Shown here one piece after another: positions 38,134-49,980 of a stretch of 64,000 nt of DNA; position 1 is the stretch's first letter; each line of letters starts with the position of its first letter. A program made the position numbers and the translations under genes. The notes under the pieces are model-generated. The model ran no database searches and was not told the DNA's origin. It was given only the letters and a program-made list of their open reading frames with translations. This DNA is from Caprimulgus europaeus (taxonomy: Eukaryota; Chordata; Aves; Caprimulgiformes; Caprimulgidae). Location: assembly GCA_907165065.1 (NCBI GenBank), contig OU015524.1, positions 40,925,295 to 40,989,294 on the forward strand, in the 5' to 3' direction.

Positions 38134-38545
38134 AAGGATCACCTTGTAGCATGGAAGCAGACTCAAATCATTATACATACTTTGTAGCTCACTGATTGCC
38201 TGACTCAGAGGACAGTAGAACAAGATGTTGCATGAGCAAGGACCTGACTTGTTTTCTTTTGTGTATACTAAGGCATTACAGACTCCGAGGGACTCTCTAG
38301 CCTTTCGATGCCTCCATTTCGAAAACTGTCTGCTCACTTCCTACTTCATATCAAGCTGGATCTGTGTCTATTTATTTTCTGCAAGCTCAAGTACAGTGAA
38401 AAAAAAGCTTCTGCTAGGCACAGTTTATTAAAAAAATACGTCAATCAAAAACTGGAAGAAATGTAAAAAATGCATATATTAATAAATATACATATGGCAT
38501 CACATTTATTGCACAATAAATTAGCACAGAAGGTTTCATTTCACT
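38134..38545 (+). other. RGS7 distal 3' UTR
   Basis: About 400 nt of AT-rich sequence follow the TAA, ending near two AATAAA hexamers (38,481-38,486 and 38,515-38,520). A T/GT-rich stretch (CTGTGTCTTTGTCTGTTGTC near 38,572) lies about 55 nt after the second signal and can serve as the downstream element. A longer UTR using later sites is possible. Confidence 0.65.
38515..38520 (+). promoter_or_regulatory. Poly(A) signal AATAAA, likely RGS7 3' end
   Basis: Canonical hexamer in GCACAATAAATTAGC, 382 nt after the stop of terminal exon B, with a GT-rich element downstream. A second AATAAA lies 34 nt earlier. Confidence 0.65.
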
Positions 38546-41500
38546 GATGTATTCACATTGAGAAAGAAAGCCTGTGTCTTTGTCTGTTGTCTGTATATTC
38601 TCTGTTAATGTTTCTTGCATTTATTTTTATACCATATTTAAAAAAGAACACCTTTTACTCCAGATGTATTAAAGTTGATCCTTTCTCTGTAAATTTGTGT
38701 ATGTTTATATTGTTGTTTTATCTTTCATTAAAAGATGCAGAATCTCTTTCCTTTGGGAAGTTTGAGATTTTAATATTGAATCTGAAGACTAGTCAAGAGC
38801 AAAATCATCCCCAAAAGTTACACACCTTGTGCTTTCTGAAAAGTGACATGAAAAGGCATTTTCTTTCTCTCAGTGACACCTAATCAAACACACTTTATTG
38901 ATAATAATTTACTTTTTATTTTCTTTTTTACCAAGCTAGCAGCAGATAGACCTTTCCAGCTTGCTCATCGTCACATAAGCAAACCTTTCTTTAAGCTAGA
39001 CCCGGTCCGCAGTAGTGCAGCCTGCACAGTGATTCAGTTGCCACCCAAGACTGAATCAACTGAACCGCATGACCAAAGCTGGCTGAGAACACCAGTGTGT
39101 ACTTGCTAAATAGGAAGGACAGTGTTTCTTTCTCCTTGCTGTTGCTTGTGATACAATGCAGCATTTTAAGCTGAAAAGGTAGTGGTTTGTGAATGCTAAG
39201 TATACTGTGTGTAGGGCAAACCTTGCGCAGTAACTCAGGAGGCTGTCCTTTGAATTCAAGGGCTCTATTCAGGTGTGCTGCTGTATGTCTACTGCTGAGG
39301 TCACTCACACAGAGACCTACTGACAGATTTATGAGAGCCTGTAGCTGTTGCCTGTGGGACAGCAGATATGGAGCTTCTGAAGCGAAACTGAGCTGGAACC
39401 AGAAGTCTCTGCCTGGCCTAAGAAACAGTACTTTTGACTGAGAGAGATGACGTAAGGGTAGTAGGCAGAATTTCTGAGCAGAAAAGCAATGATGGGAACT
39501 TAAGTCAAATGACAAAATGCTGATAACTCCAGGGCATGGTAGGGTGCATAGGACAAACAAACCTTTTTAGAAATGCACAGGATAGACTCAGGACAGCCAG
39601 CTCTAGTACCATCTGTCGTACTGCCTTTGGATGGGTATTGAGAAACAGGAATCTTGTTTCAAAGGAACTACCAAAGCTAAACACGCACATCCATACACAC
39701 AAAAAAGTGGGACAGTCATGGACACAATCAGGTAATAAATTTGAATACATTAACGCTAGAGTAATCTCATTTAACCTCAGATACCTACCTGAGTTGCTGC
39801 TGCTAGGGACAGGGCTCCTGTACAGGGCAGCTGTGGGCAGAAGGGACCGGAGCTGCTTTCTGCAGAGAGTGCTCGCTTCTCCACAGGCTCTGTCGGTAGC
39901 CTGCTGCAGCCGTAGCCCTGACTGCAGCATCTCTAAAGAGTAGTCTGAATGAATCCAGGACCAAACACATCATAAATCACCATGAATGGCTGTTCCCCAG
40001 GTTTTTGCTTGATTGGGGTTTTTGGAGGATTGGGATTTTAGTTTGTTCTTTGTTTTTACATGCCACTGTGTTTCTGGTTTCTAGCTAGGATGATAATCAG
40101 TGCTTTGAAGTGTCTCAGTTTTTGTTAGCACAATTCTACTAAGCTTTTATCAGAAAACACTGGAAATGCCCCATGAGAGCTTGATTTTATCAAGAGCTCC
40201 AACTAGGTCAACTCAAAATATTCACAGTCTAGGGAGGCCAGATGAATTTTAATAAATAGCCACACTGAACCCCAGATCTTGTACTCTGAGATTTAATTTT
40301 CCTTTGTCACAGAAATGTGAGCTCTGAGGCATGAACTTGAGGCCAGGCAATCCACAGAAATTTGAGCTCTCTTTCAGTTCTCAGTGCCAAAAAGAGATCT
40401 TTATTTCCAAACTCCTGCTGCCACCAATTGCATCAGCTGCTATACAGCCTGCTATGCCTTAGGAGTTAACTAATTAGATACCAGTGTTTGCTTTCAAGAA
40501 TCACTCTCTTCTAATTGCTAATGTTTCAAATTTGTGGATTAGGTATTTCATGCAACTTTACCCGAATATTTTTTGTTGTTGTTTAAAATCACATTGCAAT
40601 ACCAACTGGCTGATAAAAAGATGTGGAGCAGAGGATTTGTATTCCTGAACCCATTTTATGCTTATTCTAGTTCTTTCCTTTCAATAAACATGAAGTCTCT
40701 ATTGAATTAATATCTTTTCCTGTATTTGCACAGGATTTAACACAATGCCTATAAAGTAAAAATATGCATTAGTAATAAGGATTTCAAAGTCAGGGAGCTG
40801 TATTTATTAAGGTTTCATTTGAGCGTAGTTTCAAGTGACACAACCCCACTGGTATACATGAGTTAATCTGTTCTACAAACAGTTGATTTTTAAAAGATTT
40901 GTCTGTGATCTTTTGATACCTCACCTGATCAATGTCATCTGCCAGTGATACAATATTGGGACTGGAAACTCCAAGTAAGGGCAAATTTCCTTTTACTTCA
41001 CTGCAGAGAAGAGAGAACTGGTTTTTTTTTCCCAAATTTATATGAAGATCCACTTCTAAGAATTAGGATTAACTCAAATTAAGGCATATTTGTACAACCA
41101 TCAAACAGCTGAAGCATGATTGTGGTTACACAATGATATATCCATTAGGAATTTCAGTGTGGCCATAAGTCTGCTGAGGAAAAAAGAACTGAGAGGGAAA
41201 CCCAGTCTGAAGGGACTACATTTCTTGTCTCCTGGGCAAAAGACATCAATCAGTGCCTCCTGGCTACTCCCGGGAAGCTGGAAAAACTCTCTGTTGGGGG
41301 ATATTAATTGTAATATTCATTAAAATAACCACTTGGAGCTGGGATCTTGAGTCTGAGAGTCAAGGTTCATCAGACAGTCTCTTTCTTCATGCATCTTTGT
41401 GCATAAACCAGCTCTTAAACCCACAGGAGAAAGAAGTGTTTGTTGGTGCTGCTGCACTCTTGAGATGGTTTTGTGCTCCCAGACCAGTTCGGGAAGGAAA

Positions 41501-44500
41501 ATGGCCAGTGGGAGAGATGGGAGCTTCCCTGGCACCTACTTGAGAACAGCAAAATATTCACCCATTCTTCTGTAAGGTGCAATTAAAAATTGCCCTTCAA
41601 ACCCACAAAACTGAAACAAGAGGAAAAAGGCCTTAAACACTGACAAGAGAAATTGCAAAATGCTGAGCTGAAACAGTAGTGGAGACTGGACAGAAATTAA
41701 TGAGCTGAATGTGAATATAGGAGTAAGAAATGGGAATTAATCGTGGTGACCAGAACAGAAGTGACAAGGGAGGAGAACTGAGGAACTGAGTAATTAGGAG
41801 CAAGAGAGGCTGAATGCAGCTCGTGATTTGCCAGCCTGTTGGCCATGGCCATGCAGAGTTGAAATCAAAACCCAAAAAATCAGACAAGAGTACATGTGGC
41901 TGGCCCTTTAAAACCCAGCAAGGACATTTTTTCAGCTACAATGCAAGTAATAACACACATAGACAATTGCCTTTTTCAAATTGCTCCTCTAAAATTGTTC
42001 GAAATAATGAGATATACACACCAAATAGTCCTCCAAAAGATAACATATAGGAGGGCAAAAACCGGTTTTCAAAAATTGAGACCTTTAGGAATGCATTTAG
42101 GATTTTTTTTTTTTAAATTTATTTTTAAAAAATAATGAAAGCCAAAGTGAAAAATTAAAGTGAGAGAGGGCTCTTTTCTTTAACTGGAATGAGGAGTTGG
42201 GAATTACCAGTTTGTGGCTCTTCCATGTATTTATCTTTATGCCAAGTGATTAACAGCTGTTTGAATTTAGATTTTTAAATTACCATTCTTTTAATTTCCT
42301 TTCTAGCTTTTCTAGAAATGTTGTGCATAGAACTAACACCGCTGGATTTATATATTTAAATGCATAAAACATAGGAATTTTGGTTAAAAAAATTTAATAG
42401 CTATAGGGACCTATACAAAATGAGGTTTTAATCCCAAAATATTAAAGGGAAATTATTAACAATTCTGTATTCACAATTCATTTAAGCAAGTTGCTAAGTG
42501 GTTGTGAGTCATACCAATCTGCCTTTTGATCTGACTATGCTGAGCACATTAATGCTTTTGTCTCCTGTGAGTTGAAGATAGGCTGAAGTCCCAAATCAGA
42601 GGCAAAGGGGAAGAGAGGACAATCCCTCAGAGGCCAGGCTCCCCCTCCTCATGCTCTTCTGGACTGTGGAGTCCTCAAGTGATGTGTACAAATAAATTAG
42701 CTTTGTTTGTACAGACACTGGCTTGAGGATTGCAGAGTCTCTCCAGACAGTCATTATCTCTGCCAGTACAAAATTTTTTTCCTAATATCTAATCTATGTA
42801 ATCTCCTTTGCTTTTTTTTTTTTTTAACCAGTCTGCTACAATCACTATAATGAAATATTCCCTACTTTTTTGTTCAGATAGGTAAATGACTTTTGCAACC
42901 TTACAGCTGCCTTCGGTTTTCTTATTGGGGTTTTCTGAAGTGTTGGGTGACTTCATTGCTCTCTTCCAGGTTGTGGGGCATTACTGACAACCCCTCCTTT
43001 CCTGGAGGACAGTGCCCAGGCAGGTTTCAGAGTTTCCACCCAGGTTTTAGGGGACGAGGGCAGAGGATTACTGTTGTACTTCTGTCTGTACACACAACTA
43101 TAGGGCTTGCCCTTTTTTGCAGTAGATGGTCACTACTGAATTGTGCCAGTTTATCCAGCATGGTAATGCCCAGATCTTTTGCAGTAAATTGTAGGTAGTT
43201 GTTCCCCTTTGTGTGTAGCTGAATCCTCTTGGGTCAGTGAGGCGTCTTCAGCTGTCCTTTGAGTAGCATCCTTGCTTTTCAGACCATTTTTCTCTTTTCC
43301 CAAGGTCACTTTTTTTTTATTCTAGCCTGTGAAATATTTTTAGTCATTTTACCTGCTGGTATCTTTATGTGTGGGCGAGAGTGAGGAACCTGCTGGCCCG
43401 ATTCTTTGACACAAATGTGTGAATGAGAGTGTGAGTACCATCACTGTTTGCCATAAGGGTTCTGTATGTGTAAATTGTTAAGAGAAATTGCCATGACAAT
43501 AAACTCTGAGAACCTGCTCAAATGCTAGATGATAGTCCTTATTTACAAGTGTGGACATGGACAGTAAATTTCAAACAATATGTAAACATGATTGTAAATG
43601 TTACATTTGCATAATTTTATTGTACTTTTCCTTTACTCCAAAATTATGTTCTGCTCTGCTCACCTTTATTGTCTCTTTTTGTTTTTATTTGACTAGATTT
43701 TGAAACCTATTAGATCCAGCACAGATGTCAGCTTTCAAAAGAGATCCTACTTACCACCCTTGCTCTCAACCTTGCAGCTGCTTCTTCCAGTGTATCACAT
43801 AAGTGAAGCATTTCATTATTTGTGTAACTTTTCTATCCACCTCATTACTCCTTTCCCCCTTTCCTTTTTGAAAGGTGTGTGGCAATGGCATATTTAATGT
43901 AACATACTTTCCCACTGTTTTGCTGAGAGAAATGCATAACCTGAAATCTATGACCTTTTTTTGAGTTCATGTCTTCTGATGCTCTCTTCTTTATACAGCT
44001 CATCTTTTCTTTCAGACACTCTATCTTCTCTCCCCCTCCCCCTCAGTAACATCTTTTTTTAGGATTCTCCATCTTTTATGGTTCTTTTCCTTTGTTCTTC
44101 CAATCTTGGCTCCCCTGATCCCTCCTGTGTGTTCCTACAGTGCCCACTAATGCTCTTAAACTTACCTCCTCTGTTTTATCTTTCTTGGAATTGAAAGAAA
44201 TTACAAGAAAAAAAGGAAAGAGAAAGCATTAAAGAAAGGCAGGCCAGTGCTAGGGTTGGGGCTGATGCAGAACATGCCTCTGACCATGACCTGATCTCAG
44301 GGGACTGTCCTGTCCTGAGATGCCTGCCTTTCCCCTTACCCACCCTGCTCCCACCAGCTCCCCACTCCTCTGCCAGCCACTGCTGCCCCAAGCTGCCTTC
44401 CTCTTGAAATGTGTGTGGGGATTCAAACATAACCACGCTGAACTTTTTTGTGGAGGAGACATAAATGTGGTAGTTCATCAATGGCTAGACTTTATTTTCA

Positions 44501-46720
44501 ATGTTCTGGTGTTTTAAAAGAAGACATTACCAGCAAAAGAAACTGCTGAAGATTCAGTGCAGGCAATTAAATAGATAATACTCAGTTAATGAGGGAATTG
44601 GTTTCTAGAAAGTCAGTTTTAGGCAACAGTTTGTAATTCCTAAGTCAGTTTGAGTTGCTGCATTTCTCCTTCCTCCACGCCACGTTAATTACTTCAACGA
44701 CCTTGCTGGATCCCTGCCTAGCAAGGCCTTGCCAAATCTCTCTTTTCTTGCTTTCCATCTCTGTCACTTTTCTCATCCTTTTCCGTTGCTGTTGCAAACC
44801 TCAGGCGTGGGGGAGTAACTGCAGCTGCCCTCCCACTGGTGCATGTGTCTGCAGGGCAGGATTTTCACTTATATATTTATTTCCTACCTGTAATGACAAC
44901 ACTTGAAATTTCGGACTTTCATTTTGTTCCAAAGAACTTCTTCCCAGTGCAATTCCTACCATACAGACCCATATCACCTACTTTTTCTGTATCCTTGTGT
45001 ATTATCAACATTCAGCTATTTTATTGGGGGAAGAAAAAAAAAAAGAACAAAACTAAAAAGAACAACAAAAACAAAAAAATGCAGGGAAAATCTGAATTTT
45101 AGATATTTTTTCTGATGTTGGTCAGAGCTGACTGGAAAAACAGATGCACAAATTGACCTCTACTTTCTATCCAAACCTCACTGCCACCTTAAAACTACAC
45201 TCTGGGATTCCCATCTGCAAGGAGCACTAAGCATCTCCTGAGCTTTTGGTGCCTCTGTTGGCATCTCCCATGTTTCTTCCTGCCCCAAACACTCATTGTG
45301 CTTCCACTGAAATTAAAGATGAGTGTGCTGTAAGGGTGACTTGAAAGCACATTTACCCTTTGCTCAGCAGGTACAATTGTGCTTGGTACCTGGATGTCAG
45401 TTGTAGTACCTTTATAGGGTTGGGGGTTTTTTTGAAGGATGATTTGGACTCCTCCTTCCACTGCTCCCGCCCTAGACCATGCCACATGCTGGGAATGAAT
45501 CTTTGTCTCTAGAAAAATTTGGAAGATAACCTCTTTCTACCAATGGCACGAACTAGGGAGAGTGGCTTTGATCACTTTGTGTCTTTTAATGAAAAAGAAA
45601 AAAACAAGGGTATGGAGGCCAGAAGTCCTTGAAGAATATAAGAGACAGAGAGAGAGAGAAAGGAATAATAAAAATTAAAAAAAAGCATAAAAATAACAGC
45701 TGATATAGCAGCATCAAGGCCCACCACCAGGCTCTCATCATGACTATCAACTAGTTTCTGTGTCCTGAGAGCACTCACAGATGGCTGCCAATCTTCTGCT
45801 CCCTGTATTTGATCCTTTGACCAGCAAAGTATCAGGAGTAAGCAGAAGGGGAGAGAGACACCAGAGGACCCATGTGTGTTTGGTGGCACTGCCTGACCTG
45901 GGGGTCAGCACTGGGAAATAAAATGCTGAGCACTGGGAAGACAGAAGGACTTTGATCTATCTACCATGCAGAGCCCACTGCTTCTATCTTTTATCTAAAG
46001 ATTTTCAATGTGCTGCCCCAATTGCATTGTGTGGAAAAAAAAAAAGGAAAAGAAGTAAAAGCCTTTACATACCCAGTGTGGTGAAGCAGTCTAGTGTTGC
46101 CTGTAGAAGCTGCATCCTTTTCCAGTTCCAAAAAGCTCCTGTACCAGGATGGAGCTCATTACTCCTCATTACTGGGGCCTCGCACAGTGGTGGCAGCGGC
46201 TGCTTCTTCTTGCATCAGTCCTTCATGTAATGCAGAAATGGCTTCTTTTAACAACTCTCTCTCCTGGATACTATAATTTTCTGTTTATTGGTACTAACAC
46301 GGTAGCACGGCCAGTATATCAGCACTGATCTGGTACAATACTGCCTAAATTGTAATACTGCTAAGGAAAAATGTGTAATCTGAATGGTATTACTTACTTG
46401 TGCAATGCAAAAAATATTAATTATAGAAATTGATTGAATGGGACATTCTTGGTATTCATTATAACCCATTATCTGAGACATCTAAATATAACATAAGATC
46501 AGAAACAAAGGAAGGAAGATAACTCAAAACAATTTTCTTTACCATAGTAAAGCAAACTAGTTTGGTGTTATCCAAAGTTTGCCTTTTTATTTTTATTTCA
46601 TTTCCCCAGTAGTTCTGCAGTGGCAATATGCCACATCTTTCAGCTTTTTAAATTTTTTTTTTAATGTTTTTCCTGGTGAAGGCTTGCTGATGTGTGTGCT
46701 GGGAACACGCTCCTTTCATA
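38546..46720. other. Intergenic region between RGS7 and the CpG island
   Basis: Mostly AT-rich DNA without a recognisable gene. From 38.9 to 39.95 kb several open frames of 78-189 codons overlap on both strands; one of them (38,936-39,109, +) sits directly behind a possible splice acceptor. Other open frames (for example 44,176-44,481 minus and 45,572-45,889 minus) look like chance frames with low-complexity composition. There is a short GA-rich run near 45,645-45,660. No transposon was recognised. Confidence 0.6.
38936..39109 (+). other. Candidate additional RGS7 terminal exon (57 codons and stop), unproven
   Basis: A pyrimidine-rich tract (TTTACTTTTTATTTTCTTTTTTA) and ACCAAG precede an open frame that, in phase 0, reads LAADRPFQLAHRHISKPFFK then LDPVRSSAACTVIQLPPKTE and on to TWLRTPVCTC-like end (exactly ...SWLRTPVCTC) and TAA. 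Phase 0 is the phase needed to join ...QAKKK or ...RNV. It lies 800 nt beyond terminal exon B, after its poly(A) signals. I do not know this peptide from any RGS7 isoform. It may equally be a chance open frame. Confidence 0.2.
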
Positions 46721-47250
46721 GGAGACATATAAGCCCGGTTTCATTTCGCTCCTCGGTTACGCGATGTGAAAAGCCGCTGCGCAGCCACTGCAAGTTTTGC
46801 TGCCGACAAGGACAACCCGCACGTGTGCGGGGCGGACGCCGCCGCACCCCCCTCCCCCGGACCGGGGTGGGCGGGGCGGTTGGGAGGCGCGGGCGCGTGC
46901 CGGGGGTGACACCTGGCGGGCGCGCGCAGGAACGGCCCCGGCCGGGGCCTCGCCGCACCCCGGCGCAGTGGCGCTGCCGCGGCCCGAGGAGGGAACGGAC
47001 ACGCCGGTCGCCAGCGGGCAGCGCCCCAGCGCTGGGAGGGACGGGGCTCCCCAGCGGCAGCCGCCCGCCTAGCGCTGCCCGAGGCGAAGGCCAGACCCTG
47101 CCCCGTCCCAGGGGGACGCTCCCTTCCCCCCTTGCGGCTTTTTCCCGGTGAAAGAGCGGGGTCCCATCGGGAAGTTGCAGGGCGGCGGGAGCTGGGACTG
47201 GCGTGCCCGTGGAAGGAGGGGATGATCCGCCCCTTGCTGAGGTTCATCTC
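46721..47250 (+). promoter_or_regulatory. CpG island, candidate promoter and first exon (possibly of GREM2)
   Basis: An abrupt change from AT-rich DNA to a block of about 480 bp that is very GC-rich and dense in CpG (about 46,745-47,220). It contains the overlapping GC boxes TGGGCGGGGCGG (46,868-46,879). A TATA-like ATATAAG sits at 46,727-46,733, at the left edge, which would place a start near 46,760 on the + strand. In human, GREM2 (secreted BMP antagonist) lies beyond the RGS7 3' end in the same orientation, with a non-coding first exon and a long intron, so this island is its best candidate here. That link is inference by synteny; no GREM2 coding sequence is in the window, and an lncRNA promoter is the alternative. 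Confidence 0.6.
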
Positions 47251-47350
47251 GAACTGCGTTGCCTCATTAGAAGTTGATGAGAGCAATACGGATGATCAGT
47301 CCCGTGCTGAGGTTGATCTCAAGCTGCATTGGCTCATTAGAAGTTGATGA
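47221..47350. repeat. Diverged tandem duplication, 70-bp period
   Basis: Two 60-bp copies (47,221-47,280 and 47,291-47,350) separated by 10 bp. Both begin GATGATC and end CTCATTAGAAGTTGATGA, and they differ at 8 of 60 positions by my hand alignment. The second copy has lost CpGs (GCG to GCA and similar), as expected from methylation decay outside the island core. The period is not a multiple of three, so this is not a protein repeat. Confidence 0.92.
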
Positions 47351-49634
47351 CACCAACACCTGTATTATTGATCACGAGGTCATCAGCTAAAGTAGGGGCA
47401 GAGCACAACTGACAGTAGGCATTCTTCAAAAAAAACAGCCTTCTTCATATCTCAATAAAAAGAGCGTGGAATATTTTTGTTAGGATGCATCAGAGGCAAC
47501 CATCTCTGTTAAGACCGCTCCCTGAGACCCATGTGACTGCACTACAGCAAATTCTTCCTAGGTCGTTGGGGTTGGATCCAGATGCATTTCACTTGGCTTG
47601 AATTGACTTCAGGAGCTATGCACTCCCAACTTAAATAATGAAAAATCACAGTGCTCTGCCACTGCGTATAAAAGTAGCCCCAAACAAAGGCAGCCAATGG
47701 GGCAAAGCCAGTATGTGGAGGTCTGATTTGACTCCGGGGACATGCAGAGGCTGAGGACTGATGGAAGAAGTAGTTTTGACTGCGAGTGTCTGGGGAAGCC
47801 TGGGCATGTCCCTGGAAGGAAACCCCAGCAGAGAGCCTCCTTCCAGCTGGCTGCCCACAAGGAAGGTGGGCTTTGAAGTTGTGCACTGCTCCTGGTTGTT
47901 CCTCTGGTTGCATCCAGGGCAATGGGATTTTGTCCTATGGTCTGTAAGCAAAGAGGCTGGCCAGAAGGACACCCACTCCTGTCTAGTTCTGGTTTTAGGA
48001 GGAGCGTCCTGGTAAGGGGTAAAATATCGCTGGTTATCCACTGTCGGAGTGCAATGGTACAGTCTTTAGGGCTCCTCCACAATTCACTTGCTACCTGTAT
48101 CTTGGTGAGAATGGGAAATGAATCTAAAAATCGTGTTTGAGTTTCCTGGGCTTCCACTTGTGTAGTTAAGTTACATTTGTGGGTGTTGAAATATTGTATG
48201 CAAATACATGCGTTTCGTTTGCATTGATTTTACGCTGCCTTTCCCTTCTTCTCCAGAGCTCCTAGTCTGTGTGATGGGATTGCTGAGAAACTCTGATTCT
48301 ATATATTTCAACCTTTTCCATTTTTTGCGTATCCCATTCCAGCTTTACCTAAGAACCCACACTCAGTCTGTGAGGACAACAGGCAAACCAGAGCCATGCA
48401 CCCTAAGGGCCTCAGACACTGAACCATTTTGGGGAGGTTTTCTATGGAGAATCACATATGTGAGGCGATACTCTTCAGCTTTGAAACTCAGCGGATGAAA
48501 GGAATGCTTTTTCTCCATTAGTAACAGACAGATAACTTTCATAATATAATATTTAATGAAAAATATATTAGGTATTTATATGTAATATTTTATATATATG
48601 TCTGGAGTGGATGTTATGGAAAGCAATTGTCCTGGCTTTAGGGGCTGGAAAGAAAGTTTGCCTTTGCTTAGATATATAGCACTCCACTCTAGGATGGTGT
48701 CATTTGATAATTCCTGCCACATGTTCTTATGAGTAAGATGTTTTTGTTTCCTTACTGTGTCTCCCCCCATGTCCTGCTGAGTAATATTTCAAATGGCCAC
48801 AGTCAAAAAAAGCATGTGACAACTTCCAGATGTTCCAATAATCAAAGCGATCTGCAGATCTAAGGGAGCACACCAACAAACAAATGAAGGATAACTTGAA
48901 GGGCTACAGCCTAGGTGGGGGGTCACGTTCAGAGGTGGTGTAGCAGGCTGAAGGATAGTCTTTTAATATCTGGAGAATTCACTGATGTCTACATCATTTG
49001 CTAAAAATGAGACAGTCTGATGATGTGGCTGGGCAGGCAGTAGAAAACGAAACATGGGGCCTGGTTGTGGTTTTCCTGCAGCTTGGAGCTGCCTTGGCTT
49101 CCCAGGGGAGGAAGGGGGGCTGTCACGGTGCAGCGCAGCTCTGAGCTGAGATGGCTGCTGGGCTCCAGCTCATGTTATACAGCTGAGGCTAGGAAACACA
49201 ACCATGCCCTGCTGCCATGCACACCACCACCACGTCTGTGGCTGCTTCCTTGCTGAGCTGGCAGTGCCCAAGGCAGCACTGCATTCATTTCAGAGAGGGG
49301 AGGACACCTCTTAGAGCAGGGAAACACGCCTGCTTCTGGGTTGCTCCTAGCTGGCTTCTACAGGCACCTCTTTAGGTGTTAATAACTAGTCCACAGCTGG
49401 GTTTTGGGAGCCCTTCATCAAAACCCTTCATTACCCTAGGTGATTTTTGTTGGTCTGTCCTCCCAGCTTTATAGAAACAGATGTGATAATTGAAAGTGTA
49501 CGGTGGGGCAGTGTATTCTTCTTTGGGAATGTGAAAACATTTGTCATCAAGGAAAAAAAAAAAAAAAAGCTTGTGTTAATCACTGGCAACCTGATATTTG
49601 TAAAGGTGAATGAGCACAGCTCAATGTATGGAGT

Positions 49635-49678
49635 GGCAAGTAAGAACAGTAGGATGGGCAAGTAAGAACAGTAGGATG
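49635..49678. repeat. Perfect 22-bp tandem duplication
   Basis: GGCAAGTAAGAACAGTAGGA followed by TG occurs twice back to back (49,635-49,656 and 49,657-49,678) with no mismatch, so the duplication is recent or is a length-polymorphic site. Confidence 0.92.
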
Positions 49679-49938
49679 GAGGCTGCATGTCCCTTATTTG
49701 CTACCATGCAGGCTGAGCGGTCCTGTCTCTGGTCACAGAAGGGACAACGTTCCCGCCCCGTGGGATCCTGCAGCAAGTCTGCTGGTGCCTTTTCATACGC
49801 TGGCATTTCATGGCAGCACGTCCTTTGGAACAGATGTGCTCTGCAGCTGCCCATGGTGTGTACAACTGGCACAGTTCTGCTGGAAAAGTGTTTAACAAAG
49901 ACTTCCATGTGGAGCAGTGATGGAGAGAGGCAGGCATA

Positions 49939-49980
49939 ATAATTATTATTATTATTATTATCATTATTATTATTACTACT
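49939..49980. repeat. (ATT)n microsatellite
   Basis: About thirteen ATT units, interrupted once by ATC and ending in ACTACT. Likely polymorphic. Confidence 0.9.

Larger units (their letters stand above)
1..38545 (+). other. RGS7: RGS7 gene, 3' half (5' end outside the window)
   Basis: Ten spliced coding exons on the + strand translate to RGS7, an R7-family regulator of G-protein signalling. The family speeds GTP hydrolysis by G-alpha-i/o, works as an obligate dimer with G-beta-5, and is anchored at neuronal membranes by R7BP or by receptors such as GPR158. Visible here are the linker after DHEX, the GGL domain, the whole RGS domain and two alternative C-termini; the DEP and DHEX exons must be upstream of base 1. 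The close relative RGS6 is excluded by the C-terminal peptides GKSLTSKRLTSLVQSY and GRNIPIFPCHKNC and by the RGS-domain sequence, which match RGS7 as I remember it. All reading-frame phases fit and no coding stop interrupts the chain, so the gene looks functional. Confidence 0.96.

Noticed and set aside
46579-47286. Open frames of 190 codons (+) and 181 codons (-) through the CpG island.
   Set aside because: GC-rich DNA is poor in stop codons on both strands; the peptides are Arg/Pro/Gly-rich, overlap on opposite strands and match no family.
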